Source: Candidula unifasciata | Lineage: Eukaryota; Mollusca; Gastropoda; Stylommatophora; Geomitridae | DNA: 64,000 nucleotides | Reading direction: 5' to 3' | Assembly (NCBI GenBank): GCA_905116865.2 | Contig: CAJHNH020000805.1 | Coordinates: 455,302-519,301, forward strand | Shown: positions 32,565 through 45,076 of the stretch, in pieces | Layout of the letters: every line of letters starts with the position of its first letter | How positions within the stretch are numbered: position 1 is the stretch's first letter | Notes under the pieces: generated by a model | Database searches by the model: none | The model's input: only the letters and a program-made list of their open reading frames with translations | What the model was told of the DNA's origin: nothing | Translations under genes and position numbers: made by a program

Positions 32565-33595
32565 GTGAGTATGTGTGTGTGTCTGGATGTGTGTGTGTGT
32601 GTCTGAATGATAAACTGTTTCTGTTTTTATCTAAAAAGTGTCAGAGTGTATCTTTTTTCTTTAGCATTCCAAGTCCTTGAGGTTCATTGCTGCAGATATC
32701 ACCCGCCTCCATGTCAGAGTGAATGTATTTGCAAAAATTATATCTAAAGCCATGTAGGTTGTACCATATGAAGGTGACACATTTTCCAACAACAGTGTCC
32801 TGATGACAAATTGTCAGAGCTCCATGTGTGTGAGGCCTTCCAATCTGCTTACTGTTGTGCCAACTCCAACATGCCATGGGTATCCACAGGATTTGACAGT
32901 TTTTTACTGCATCGCACACAGTTCACAGTGTTATCACATTGTTACAGAGAATAAGTGAATAAACAATGAATCAAATGGTTTGGCCCTGTGTAGATTACAA
33001 CCATTTTATGCCCCACAGACAGCCCTGTCACTGAGACTAAATGAAACAAATGGTTCAGACATGTGTCCAGACTACCCTCAAATAGTGCATCACAGACAGG
33101 GCCCTGTCACTGAGACTAAATGAAACAAATGGTTCAGACATGTGTCCAGACTACCCTCAAATACTGCATCACACCCAGGGCCCTGTCACTGAGACTCGGT
33201 GGAAGTAGAGATGGAGGTCACCTGTGTAAGTGATGGATAGATAGAGTATCTAAGGTCATGGCCACCAACATCTATGTAGCGCACATACTAACACTTGCAC
33301 CTGATGTCTCTTGATGACAATCAATACAGGGTCTAGAGAAAAATAGAAAGATAAATAAGTAGAAGAAGGACAATAAATTATAAATCATTAGCTAGTGTGG
33401 GTTCAGTAATTTGGTCATTTCCAAATGTGGTTGTGAATTTTCTAAAGCACCTTTGCTTTGACATCATCTGAACGGTGAAAAGGGTTTCCATCTACTGAGA
33501 CTGGTGTGCAGCCTGTTTGGGCATCTGCATTGCAACCTTCTTGCCAAGATGGGTGCTAGCTCTCCAGCCTGAGAAATAAAGAAGATGCTTCGGAC
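32565..33595. other. Intron 9, 5' part
   Basis: A short TGTG tract at 32570-32605, unique sequence, and one direct duplication of about 85 bp (33014-33098 and 33099-33183, containing CCCTGTCACTGAGACTAAAT) with few differences. No exon seen. Confidence 0.65.
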
Positions 33596-33597
33596 TC

Positions 33598-33680
33598 TAT
33601 CTGGAGCTACAATCTGGAGCTACAATCAGGAGCTACAATCTGGAGCTACAATATGGAGCTACAATCCAGAGCTACAATGT
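33598..33680. repeat. 13-bp short array (GAGCTACAATCTG)
   Basis: Six imperfect copies of GAGCTACAATCTG. Confidence 0.85.
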
Positions 33681-33944
33681 GGAGATAGCCACCGAACAGG
33701 CTGGACATCAGATCCCTAGCAACACCAGACACGACCTTAGCCTTGTAAGCTTAGCTGTACTTGAGCAGTGGGAAGTGATGAATACATTCACAGAATTAGA
33801 TGATGATGTTACCTGTCAGTAGAAGGGAATATAGTGATATCTCTTATTGTGTCGCTTCTGCTGACAAATGTTAACAGCCATGTCTGTTTCTATGCTGCCA
33901 AATATGTTCCTGCCTGATCTGAATGCAACTCTTGCATCCATCAC

Positions 33945-35760
33945 TTGCTTGTAGCAACTATAGCACATCAAACACTGAGGTTTGATAACATGCAGCAACT
34001 ATAGCACATCAAACACTGAGGTTTGATAATGTGCAGCAACTATAGCACATCAAACACTGAGGTTTGATAACATGCAGCAACTATAGCACATCAAACACTG
34101 AGGTTTGATAATGTTCAGCAACTATAGCACATCAAACACTGAGGTTTGATAATGTGCAGCAACTATAGCACATCAAACACTGAGGTTTGATAACGTGCAG
34201 CAACTATAGCACATCAAACACTGAGGTTTGATAACTTCAGCAACTATAGCACATCAAACATTGAGGTTTGATAATGTGTAGCAATTATAGCACATCAAAC
34301 ATTGAGGTTTGATAACATGCAGCAACTATAGCACATCAAACACTGAGGTTTGATAATGTGCAGCAACTATAGCACATCAAACATTGAGGTTTGATAATGT
34401 GCAGCAATTATAGCACATCAAACACTGAGGTTTGATAATGTGCAGCAATTATAGCACATCAAACATTGAGGTTTGATAATGTGCAGCAACTATAGCACAT
34501 CAAACACTGAGGTTTGATAACGTGCAGCAACTATAGCACATCAAACACTGAGGTTTGATAACGTGCAGCAATTATAGCACATCAAACACTGAGGTTTGAT
34601 GACTTCAGCAACTATAGCACATCAAACATTGAGGTTTGATAATTTGCAGCAATTATAGCACATCAAACATTGAGGTTTGATAATGTGCAGCAACTATAGC
34701 ACATCAAACATTGAGGTTTGATAATGTGCAGCAATTATAGCACATCAAACACTGAGGTTTGATAATGTGCAGCAATTATAGCACATCAAACATTGAGGTT
34801 TGATAATGTGCAGCAATTATAGATCAAACATTGAGGTTTGATAACAGCAGCAACTATAGCACATCAAACACTGAGGTTTGATAACATGCGTATAGCACAT
34901 CAAACTGATAGCAGCAATTATAGCACAAAACATTGAGGTTTGATAACGTGCAGCAACTATAGCACATCAAACATTGAGGTTTGATAATGTGCAGCAATTA
35001 TAGCACATCAAACACTGAGGTTTGATAATGTGCAGCAATTATAGCACATCAAACATTGAGGTTTGATAATGTGCAGCAATTATAGCACATCAAACATTGA
35101 GGTTTGATAACATGCAGCAACTATAGCACATCAAACACTGAGGTTTGATAACATGCAGCAACTATAGCACATCAAACATTGAGGTTTGATAATGTGCAGC
35201 AATTATAGCACATCAAACATTGAGGTTTGATAATGTGCAGCAATTATAGCACATCAAACACTGAGGTTTGATAATGTGCAGCAATTATAGCACATCAAAC
35301 ATTGAGGTTTGATAATGTGCAGCACTATAGCACATCAAACACTGAGGATAATGTGATAGCACATCAAAACTGAGGTTTGATAACGTGCAGCAACTATAGC
35401 ACATCAAACACTGAGGTTTGATTCAGCAACTATAGCACATCAAAACATTGAGGTTTGATCAGCACATCAAACAACTATAGCACATCAAACACTGAGGTTT
35501 GATAATGTGCAGCAACTATAGCACATCAAACACTGAGGTTTGATAATGTGCAGTTCAACATCAAACGCTGAGCACATCAAACACTGATAACGTGCAGCAA
35601 CTATAGCTCATCAAACGCTGAGGTTTGAAAACATGCAGCAACTATAGCACATCAAACACTGAGGTTTGATAACATGCAGCAACTATAGCTCATCAAACGC
35701 TGAGGTTTTTGATAACATGTCAGCAACTATAGCACATCAAACACTGAGGTTAGCAGGCAA
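33945..35760. repeat. 41-bp minisatellite with a hairpin in every unit
   Basis: About 43 copies of a unit containing GCAGCAACTATAGCACATCA. Each unit also contains ATCAAAC-ACTGAG-GTTTGAT, a perfect 7-bp inverted repeat around a 6-base loop. Up to about 34800 the array is regular; from 34800 to 35760 units are truncated or joined irregularly. Confidence 0.95.
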
Positions 35761-36201
35761 TGATTACACTAGAAGAGTATTATATGATGTTTTCCTCTTT
35801 GTCACTTCGTACTTTAGAATTTGCGTATGCAGCTAGCTTTTTTCTGAATCAGTGGCGTATGTAACCAGTGAACGATATTTTTGTTATGTTTGAGACGTAA
35901 ACCAAGCTGCATATTTGTAATAAATAGTAAACAGTAATAACGATAGCACAATAATATTTGTCCTTTAGCAATGGAAAATGTCAGCGGTAATTACCTCCCT
36001 TACATGCAGACCTTGACACTGGGTTAAACTATTGCCTTAAAGATGTTCTTGTTTGCTTCAGGCACACAGAGATTGTGGTTTCCTTGGGACTTTGTCGCTG
36101 CTGCTACAGAGTTCATTGAATAGAATTACTTGTATTTTCTACACAGATATGAGTTTATCTGAGATGTGACCTAAATAAATGCAGGTTTTCATTTCTGGCA
36201 G
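35761..36201. other. Intron 9, 3' part
   Basis: Unique AT-rich sequence leading to the exon 10 acceptor. No repeat, exon or element recognised. Confidence 0.6.
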
Positions 36202-36425
36202 CATGGGGGATTAGTTGCACCCTTAGAGGCGATCACCTCCTCCTTCACCACAAACTGTCAGCTGATCCTGGCTGAAACAGGAGAGAACCTGATTGTGTGT
36301 CCCCCAGAGTGTCTGCAACATGGCAAGTGTGGCCAGGAAGGCACATGTGAATGCCAGCTTGGCTGGGCGGGAGAGACGTGCCAGATAGACCTGGCCAGGG
36401 GACCTGTCATCAGAGCTGTCACAGG
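36202..36425 (+). CDS. VWDE: VWDE-like gene, exon 10 (EGF module)
   Basis: Acceptor TTTCATTTCTGGCAG, donor ACAGG|GTAAGA; phase 0 in, phase 2 out, 74 full codons. The first half is a linker with one Cys. The second half carries CPPECLQHGKC and CECQLGWAGETC, a six-cysteine EGF-like module with the normal C-x-C and Gly-aromatic spacing. The segment after it (RGPVIRAVTG) continues in the next exon. It is the longest exon of the gene in this window and the only EGF module present. Confidence 0.93.
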
Positions 36426-36432
36426 GTAAGAC

Positions 36433-37200
36433 TGTGTTGTGTAGTTGACACCATTTATAACTGTGTGTTGTGTAGTTGACACCAGGCATAACTGTGTGTT
36501 GTGTAGTTGACATCATGTATAACTGTGTGTTGTGTAGTTGACATCACGTATAACTGTGTGTTGTGTAGTTGACACCACGTATAACTGTGTGTTGTGTAGT
36601 TGACACCACGTATAACTTTGTGTTGTGTAGTTGACACCACATATAACTGAGTGTTGTGTAGTTGACACCACGTAAAACTATGTGTTGTGTAGTTGACACC
36701 AAGTATAACTGTGTGTTGTGTAGTTGACACCATGTATAACTGTGTGTTGTGTAGTTGACACCCAGTATAACTGTGTGTTGTGTAGTTAACACCACGTATA
36801 ACTGTGTGTTGTGTAGTTGACACCACGTATAACTGTGTGTTGTGTAGTTGACACCATGTATAACTGTGTGTTGTGTAGTTGACACCAAGTATAACTGTGT
36901 ATTGTGTAGTTGACACCATGTATAACTGTGTGTTGTGTAGTTGACACCAAGTATAACTGTGTGTTGTGTAGTTGACACCATGTATAACTGTGTGTTGTGT
37001 AGTTGACACCATGTATAACTGTGTTGTGTAGTTGACACCATGTATAACTGTGTGTTGTGTAGTTGACACCACATATAACTGAGTGTTTTGTAGTTGACAC
37101 CATGTATAACTGTGTGTTGTGTAGTTGAAACCACGTATAACTGTGTGTTGTGTAGTTGACACCATGTATAACTGTGTGTTGTGTAGTTGACACCACATAT
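36433..37200. repeat. 31-bp minisatellite next to the exon 10 donor
   Basis: About 25 copies of a unit containing GTGTTGTGTAGTTGACACCA and TGTATAACTG, beginning 7 bases after the exon 10 donor. 31 is not a multiple of 3 and the unit has no stop on the - strand, so all three - frames are open with the same amino-acid cycle. Confidence 0.95.
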
Positions 37201-37800
37201 AACTGAGTGATGGGATTAGAAACAGGAGATAGCTAATCTGTTGATATGACACCACATATAACTGAGTGATGGGATTAGAAACAGGAGATAGCTAATCTGT
37301 TGATATGACACCACATATAACTGAGTGATGGGATTAGAAACAGGAGATAGCTAATCTGTTGATATGACACCACATATAACTGAGTGATGGGATTAGAAAC
37401 AGGAGATAGCTAATCTGTTGATATGACACCACATATAACTGAGTGATGGGATTAGAAACAGGAGATAGCTAATCTGTTGATATGACACCACATATATATA
37501 AGTGAGCGATGGGATTAGAAACAGGAGATAGCTAATCTGTTGATATGACACCACATATAACTGAGTGATCAGATTAGAAACAGGAGATAGCTAATCTGTT
37601 GATATGACACCACATATAACTGAGTGATGGGATTAGAAACAGGAGATAGATAATCTGTTGATATGACACCACATATAACTGAGTGTTGGGATTAGAAACA
37701 GGAGATAGCTAATCTGTTGATATGACACCACATATAACTGAGTGATGGGATTAGAAACAGGAGATAGTTAATCTGTTGATATGGCACCACATATAAGCGG
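37190..37800. repeat. 59-bp minisatellite derived from the 31-bp array
   Basis: About ten copies of a 59-bp unit. It starts with GACACCACATATAACTGAGT, a variant also found inside the 31-bp array (near 36640 and 37070), and adds GATTAGAAACAGGAGATAGC. The two arrays join without a spacer. Confidence 0.94.
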
Positions 37801-38399
37801 ACCATGGACTGTCTTGTGTGGAGGAACACATCAGGAAGGAAATGGGAATGAAGAAAGAAAGAAACAACTGCAGAAAGGATGAAAGTTGAGCGTCTGAGAA
37901 GAAACATACTAAACACACATGGTGACAACAATGGTCCTGAAATCCTATGCTATAATTGTGAAAGACTTTTCCTAACACTCGCCATTGTTATGGGCTGTGT
38001 CCCATGCCTCCTCATAGCACAATATGACACCATCATCTGGAAATATGGAAAGATGCCAGTCCGAATCATAAACAAGTGGGTAATGGGTTTGGAAATTGGA
38101 AATATTAAACATGATTCATACTACTGAGATAATGCTCATCATTTATACAGTCACTAGGTAATTATGTTTGAAAAACTTTCTTGTGGTTTTAATGTCTTTG
38201 TGATTATTTCAGTATATCACGTGAGGAACATTGATGATAAAGATCTGCAAATAACAATGAACATATATTGGCAGCAGAAAACATCTACAATAACTGACAT
38301 ATACTTACAGACATGAAGTTCATACACAAAGATGGCTAGTGTCCTCAATCCCCAAAAAAAAAATAGTATTTAATGATCATTATATACATAACTAAATTT

Positions 38400-38830
38400 G
38401 CAATCAGTTTGCTCAGGAAGAGAGTGGGTGAGCTTTGTCTAAAGGCACTGTTTAGCTGGAGCTGGGACAGATGAGTTTCATGTTTGCGATTGGCTATGCA
38501 GGCGTGCAAGAAAATGAACCAGCCAATAGGCTTGCAGGTAAGGCTACTGTAAAGGGTGGACGAGCCATGGACCTTGCAAATATACTGAATGCTTTACGAG
38601 AAGTGAGACGTTTGCATGAACCAAGGGATGACTGTGAATCTGTAACCATGACCAGACTGCAGGATTAGCAGAATAAAAAATGGGTGTGGCGAGGCAAGAG
38701 CACAATGCAGGAAGCAACAGAAGAATAAGAAAGCAACATAGAAGATGCTGTCAGCTGCAGTATGCTGTTGGACATACTGAGGAGGGGATCCGAGCACTTA
38801 TGGACTGAATAGTTTGATGTGAAATAAGGA
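38400..38830 (+). pseudogene. LINE RNase H fragment (sense orientation)
   Basis: The frame 38471-38668 reads MSFMFAIGYAGVQENEPANRLAG, an altered copy of the PGHAGV..NE.ADRLAG motif, then MDLANILNALREV, parallel to MDHADIINSLREM in the LINE at 25406-26161. After stops, ILRRGSEHLW (about 38768-38800) matches the LINE C-terminus. It is a 5'-truncated, decayed copy of the same family, in the opposite orientation, inside intron 10. Confidence 0.8.
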
Positions 38831-38874
38831 TAATCTGTCCACAAATGAACTAATAAATATAACTGATGTGATGT

Positions 38875-39095
38875 AGTTGACTGTCTCTATAGCAATAAGT
38901 CAGACGGGATTACATGCAACCCTCAGAGGTTGTAGGAAGTGAACATTGTGTTGACTGTTTCTATAGCAACAAGTCAGACGGGATTACATGCAACCCTCAG
39001 AGGTTGTAGGAAGTGAACATTGTGTTGACTGTTTCTATATCAACAAGTCAGACGGGATTACATGCAACCCTCAGAGGTTGTAGGAAGTGACAATT
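38875..39095. repeat. About 74-bp tandem repeat, three copies
   Basis: Three near-identical copies containing AAGTCAGACGGGATTACATG and CCCTCAGAGGTTGTAGGAAG. Confidence 0.9.
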
Positions 39096-39464
39096 TTGTG
39101 GTTTACATTCTCTCCATTTATCCTCAGTGTTGCCCTCTACAAGTGATAGTTACAAATGCAGTTTCTACTTTCTGTTGTAACCGTTCTCCTTGTTTTTCAG
39201 TAGTTTCTTTCTGTGTTTCCTGAATTTAAGTTGTTTTGCTGTAAACATCCCTAGCAATGCTGGCACATAGTTTCATATTTATATCTGTGAATGTGTCTAC
39301 CTGTCTATGTGAACCTGTCTGTGCCAGTCATATATATATATATGAATGTATTTACTGATGAATGTATGTCATTGTATAATAGAGATGTTTACTATGTTAA
39401 CATGGACATATAAAAGGCAGGCTAAGTTCATTTCTTGAATTGTTGTGTATCATCTCTTTGTCAG

Positions 39465-39570
39465 TGGATTCTTGTGTTATGAAAGCCACCCAACCTGTCA
39501 GACTTTTGACTTTTTCAAGACTAATGTGGACATTCGGGACAAAATGAAATGTCGCCTGCAACCAGTCACT
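39465..39570 (+). CDS. VWDE: VWDE-like gene, exon 11
   Basis: Acceptor CATCTCTTTGTCAG, donor GTCACT|GTGAGT; phase 2 in, phase 0 out. Joined to the EGF exon it reads AVTGGFLCYESHPTCQTFDF and later MKCRLQPVT. The G-G-(F/L)-C....-C pattern followed by a C-containing strand fits the Ig-like or Cys-paired region that follows the first EGF in VWDE proteins. Confidence 0.86.
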
Positions 39571-39609
39571 GTGAGTTTAGATATTCTGGCATAAATAGCA
39601 GAAAGTTAC

Positions 39610-40065
39610 TTGTTGTTGTCTGACTTGTCAGTTGTCTGTGAATGTCTGTGATTTGTATAGTGTGTGTAAATGTCTGTTGTCTGACTTGTGTGTTGTCTGT
39701 GTATATATGTTCTATGTGAATGTCTGACTTTACTGATTCTGTGATGTTTCTGTTGTCTGAATGTTTGTTGTTTGTAAATATATGTGACTTGTCTGTTGTT
39801 TGTAAATGTCTGTTGTCTGTGAATGTCTATCACTTGTCTGTTGTCTGTTAATATCTGTAGTCTGTGAATGTCTGTAGTCTATGAATGTCTGTTGTCTGTG
39901 AAAGTCTGTTTTCTGTTAACATCTGTTATGTGGAAATGTTTGCTATCTGTGAATGTCTGTTATCTGGGAATGTCTGTTATCTGTGAATGTTTGCTACCTG
40001 TGAATGTCTACTACCTGTAAATGTCCGTCACCTGTGAATGTCTGATACTTTTGAATGTCTGCTAG
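39610..40065. repeat. TGTCTGTTGTCTGTGAA-type degenerate repeat
   Basis: Irregular copies of GTCTGTTGTCTGTGAATG in intron 11, period about 15 to 20 bp. Confidence 0.8.
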
Positions 40066-40069
40066 ATTA

Positions 40070-40560
40070 CAGTGAATGATTATAATGCAACATTACATGA
40101 ATAATTATAATGGAAAATTACAGTGTATGATTATAATATAAGATGAATGGATATAACGAATGATTGTTGTGAATGGTTTTAACAGAACATACATTAAATA
40201 GATTACAGTGAATGATGTAATGGAAGATTATAGTAAATGGCTATAATGTAAGATTACAGTGAATGGCTATAATAGGAGATTACAGTGAATGGCTATAATG
40301 TAAGATTACAGTGAATGGCTATAATGTAAGATTACAGTGAATGGCTATAATGTAAGATTACAGTGAATGATGTAATGTAAGATTACAGTGAATGGCTATA
40401 ATGGAAGATTACAGTGAATGGCTATAATAAAAGATTACAGTGAATGGCTTTAATGTAAGATTACAGTTAATGGCTATAATGGAAGATTACAGTGAATGGC
40501 TATAATGTAAGATTACAGTGAATGGCTATAATGGAAGATTAGAATGAATTATTGTATTTG
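40070..40560. repeat. 26-bp minisatellite
   Basis: About 17 copies of a unit containing GGCTATAATGTAAGATTACA and GTGAAT, decaying at both ends. Confidence 0.92.
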
Positions 40561-40824
40561 AAAATTACAGTGGATTGATGTAATAGGGCAAACAGTAAAG
40601 GACTGTAGTGTAAGATTTTAGTGAATGGCAGTAAACAAAGACAATATTGAATGTCTAGTGTTGGAATTAACTCAGTTGCTGTAATGGAAGATCAGAGTCA
40701 ACAATTACAGTGACACGTCAGTGACACGTCAGTGACACAATCAGTGTAAACAATTGCAGTGACACATTCATTTTATGAAACAATTAACTAGCAAATGTCT
40801 CACGTGTAAACACTGTCCTGCCAG

Positions 40825-40912
40825 CGTGCCGGGAGGAAGACCGGACAAGCCATAATGGTGGACGCCATTAACGAGTCAGCCACTAAATTCACTTGCCCAC
40901 TTCCAAAACCAG
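40825..40912 (+). CDS. VWDE: VWDE-like gene, exon 12
   Basis: Acceptor CACTGTCCTGCCAG, donor AACCAG|GTCAGT; phase 0 in, phase 1 out. It encodes 29 residues with a hydrophobic AIMVDAI strand and FTCPLPKP. The F.CPLP motif, with the Cys pairing to the preceding exon, is what I expect at the end of the Ig-like strand set in this family. No simple repeat overlaps the exon. Confidence 0.84.
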
Positions 40913-40949
40913 GTCAGTCTGAGCATGCACTTTCAATTTTTGTTTTATA

Positions 40950-41345
40950 CACACAGGAGATAAAGAACATACACACATGAGATTAAGAACATACACACAG
41001 GAGATTAAGAACATACACACAGGAGATTAAGAACATACACACAGGAGATAAGGAACATACACACAGGAGATTAAGAACATACACACAGGAGATTAAGAAC
41101 ATACACACAGGAGATTAAGAACACACACACAGGAGATTAGGAACATACACACATGCGATGAAGAACGTACACACAGGAGATGAAGAACGTACACACAGGA
41201 GATTATGAACGTACACACAAGAGACTGAGAGAGAGAAAAAACACAGGAGACTAAAAGCCTATACATGGGAGATTAGGAACATACACACAACAGAATAAGA
41301 ACATACACACAACAAAATAAGAACATACACACAATAGAATAAGAA
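40950..41345. repeat. 22-bp minisatellite
   Basis: About 17 copies of GAACATACACACAGGAGATT plus AA, starting about 40 bp after the exon 12 donor. Confidence 0.93.
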
Positions 41346-41569
41346 CAAACGGAAAATTTAAAACATACATAAGGAAAATTTAAAACAGTCATTCAGGAGA
41401 TAAAGAAAATTGCAGAGGAAATTAGGAACATCTTTTCATAATTAGTGAGGAATGTCATCACAGCAGTCCTGCCAGAGACACATGTGCTATGATCTCCTCC
41501 TCAGAAGTACTACATGACGAAAATGACTGGTCACACTCATTCTGTGTTGACTATTCAAAGGCTGTGTTC

Positions 41570-44500
41570 CCTTATGTTCTTGTCTGGCTGCTCCATATTG
41601 TACCTGTATGTTCTTGTCTGGCTGCTCCATATTGTACCTGTATGTTCTTGTCTGGCTGCTCCATATTGTACCTATATGTTCTTGTCTGGCTGCTCCATGT
41701 TGTACCCTTATGTTTATCTCTGGCTGCTCCCTATTCTACCCTTATGTTCATGTCTGGCTGCTCCATATTCTACCCTTATGTTTATCTCTGGCTGCTCCAT
41801 GTTGTACCCTTATTTTTATCTCTGGCTGCTCCCTATTCTACCCTTATGTTCATGTCTGGCTGCTCCATGTTGTACCCTTATGTTTATCTCTGGCTGCTCC
41901 CTATTCTACCCTTATGTTCATGTCTGGCTGCTCCCTATTCTACCCTTAAGCTCATGTCTGGCTGCTCCATGTTGTACCCTTATGTTTATGTCTGGCTGCT
42001 CCATGTTGTACCCTTATTTTCATGTCTAGCTGCTCCATGTTGTACCCTTATGTTCATGTCTGGCTGCTCCCTATTCTACCCTTATGTTCTTGTCTGGCTG
42101 CTCCATGTTGCACCCTTATTTTCATGTCTAGCTGCTCCATGTTGTACCCTTATGTTCATGTCTGGCTGCTCCCTATTCTACCCTTATGTTCTTGTCTGGC
42201 TGCTCCATATTGTACCTGTATGTTCATGTCTGGCTGCTCCATATTGTACCCTTACGTTCATGTCTGGCTGCTCCATATTGTACCCCTATGTTCTTGTCTG
42301 GCTGCTCCATATTGTACCCTTATGTTCTTGTCTGGCTGCTCCATATTGTACCCTTATGTTCATGTCTGGCTGCTCCATATTGTACCTGTATGTTCTTGTC
42401 TGGCTGCTTCATATTGTACCCTTATGTTCTTGTCTGGCTGCTCCCTATTCTACCCTTATGTTCTTGTCTGGCTGCTCCATATTGTACCTGTATGTTCATG
42501 TCTGGCTGCTCCATATTGTACCCTTATGTTCACGTCTGGCTGCTCCATATTGTACCCTTATGTTTTTGTCTGGCTGCTCCATATTGTACCCTTATGTTCT
42601 TGTCTGGCTGTTCCATATTGTACCCTTATGTTCATGTCTGGCTGCTCCATGTTGTACACTTATGTTCTTGTCTGGCTGCTCCATGTTGTACCCTTATGTT
42701 CTTGTCTGGCTGCTCCATTTTGTACCCTTATGTTCTTGTCTGGCTGCTCCATATTGTACCTGTATGTTCTTGTCTGGCTGCTCCATATTGTACCCTTATG
42801 TTTATGTCTGGCTGCTCCATATAGTACCCTTATGTTCTTGTCTGGCTGCTCCATATTGTACCTGTATGTTCTTGTCTGGCTGCTCCATATTGTACCCTTA
42901 TGTTCTTGTCTGGCTGCTCCCTATTCTACCCTTATGTTCATGTCTGGCTGCTCCATATTGTAACCTTATGTTCATGTCTGGCTGCTAAATATTGTACCTG
43001 TATGTTCTTGTCTGGCTGCTCCATATTGTACCCTTATGTTCTTGTCTGGCCGCTCCATATTGTACCCTTATTTTCTTGTCTGGCTGCTCCATATTGTACC
43101 CTTATGTTTATGTCTGGCTGCTCCATATTGTACCTGTATGTTCTTGTCTGGCTGCTCCATATTGTACCTGTATGTTCTTGTCTGGCTGCTCCATATTGTA
43201 CCTTTATGTTCTTGTCTGGCTGCTCCATATAGTACCCTTCTGTTCTTGTCTGGCTGCTCCATATAGTACCCTTATGTTCTTGTCTGGCTGCTCCATATTG
43301 TACCCTTATGTTCTTGTCTGGCTGCTCCATATTGTACCCTTATGTTCTTGTCTGGCTGCTCCATATTGTACCCTTATGTTCTTGTCTGGCTGCTCTATAT
43401 TGTACCCTTATGTTCTTGTCTGGCTGCTCCATTTTGTACCCTTATGTTCTTGTCTGGCTGCTCCATATTGTACCTGTATGTTCATGTCTGGCTGCTCCAT
43501 ATTGTACCCTTATGTTCTTGTCTGGCTGCTCCATATAGTACCTGTATGTTCTTGTCTGGCTGCTCCATATTGTACCCTTATGTTCTTGTCTGGCTGCTCC
43601 ATGTTGTACACTTATGTTCATGTCTGGCTGCTCCATATTGTACCCTTATGTTCATATCTGGCTGTTCCATGTTGTACCCTTATGTTCTTGTCTGGCTGCT
43701 CCATATTGTACCCTTATGTTCATATCTGGCTGTTCCATGTTGTACCCTTATGTTCTTGTCTGGCTGCTCCATGTTGTACACTTATGTTCTTGTCTGGCTG
43801 CTCCATATTGTACACTTATGTTCTTGTCTGGCTGCTTCATATTGTACCCTTATGTTCTTGTCTGGCTGCTCCATATTGTACCTGTATGTTCTTGTCTGGC
43901 TGCTCCATATTGTACCTGTATGTTCTTGTCTGGCTGCTCCATATTGTACCTGTATGTTCTTGTCTGGCTGCTCCATATTGTACCCTTATGTTTATGTCTG
44001 GCTGCTCCATATTGTACCCTTATGTTTTTGTCTGGCTGCTCCATGTTGTACCCTTATGTTCTTGTCTGGCTGCTCCATATTGTACCCTTATGTTTTTGTC
44101 TGGCTGCTCCATGTTGTACGCTTATGTTTTTGTCTGGCTGCTCCATGTTGTATGCTTATGTTCTTGTCTGGCTGCTCCATGTTGTACGCTTATGTTTTTG
44201 TCTGGCTGCTCCATGTTGTACTCTTATGTTCTTGTCTGGCTACTCCATGTTGTACGCTTATGTTTTTGTCTGGCTGCTCCATGTTGTACGCTTATGTTTT
44301 TGTCTGGCTGCTCCATGTTGTACCCTTATGTTTTTGTCTGGCTGCTCTATGTTGTACTCCTATGTTCTTGTCTGGCTGCTCCATGTTGTACCCTTATGTT
44401 CTTGTCTGGCTGCTCCATGTTGTACCCTTATGTTCTTGTCTGGCTGCTCCATATAGTACATTATGTTTTTGTCTGGCTGCTCCATGTTGTACCCTTATGT

Positions 44501-44805
44501 TCTTGTCTGGCTGCTCCATATTGTACCCTTATGTTCTTGTCTGGCTGCTCCATGTTGTACCATTATGTTTTTGCCTGGCTGCTCCATGTTGTACCCTTAT
44601 GTTCTTGTCTGGCTGCTCCATATTGTACCATTATGTTTTTGTCTGGCTGCTCCATGTTGTACCCTTATGTTCTTGTCTGGCTGCTCCATGTTTTACCCTT
44701 ATGTTTTTGTCTGGCTGCTCCATGTTGTACTCCTATGTTCTTGTCTGGCTGCTCCATATTGTACCCTTATGTTCTTGTCTGGCTGCTCCATGTTGTACTG
44801 CTCCA
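41570..44805. repeat. 34-bp minisatellite, about 95 copies
   Basis: The unit contains TTCTTGTCTGGCTGCTCCAT and ATTGTACCCTTAT, with GTT/ATT, CTG/CCT and CAT/CTT variants. It has no stop in any + frame and 34 is not a multiple of 3. All three + frames are open over kilobases (up to 666 residues, Cys/Leu/Ser-rich cycle), and short frames are open on the - strand. No splice, signal or homology evidence supports any of them as genes. Confidence 0.97.
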
Positions 44806-45076
44806 TACTGGCAACTTTGAAATTTTTAAGCACTTAAGATTTAAAAATGGCTGTTGTTCTACATTACACACGACATCATCGATTTTGTTTTTCATTATCT
44901 GGGCTTTTAGTTGGCTCCTCGCTTGCACAGTTGACAGGAAAATTCCTGAGAAATTAAGGCAGCCAATATTATTGACAGTATTGCCCCATTAGTCTGACAA
45001 TTTGAGGTAGCACTATATACCTGGGGCACTGAATCAGATATTGTATATTATTGTTTGTCTGTGTTGATGTTTTCAG

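Noticed and set aside
33945..35760. CRISPR-like array (regular hairpin repeats)
   Set aside because: The window is eukaryotic, the 41-bp units are repeated throughout with no unique spacers, and there are no cas genes.
37879..38127. 82-residue + strand ORF (MKVERLRRNILNTHG...)
   Set aside because: Intron 10 sequence with no domain recognised and no splice-compatible boundaries; it may be LINE-derived but I could not match it.
41489..44992. + strand ORFs of 499, 313, 492 and 666 residues, membrane-protein-like (Leu/Cys-rich)
   Set aside because: Product of the 34-bp array, open in all three + frames. No splice context, no homology, and the hydrophobicity is a by-product of the unit sequence.
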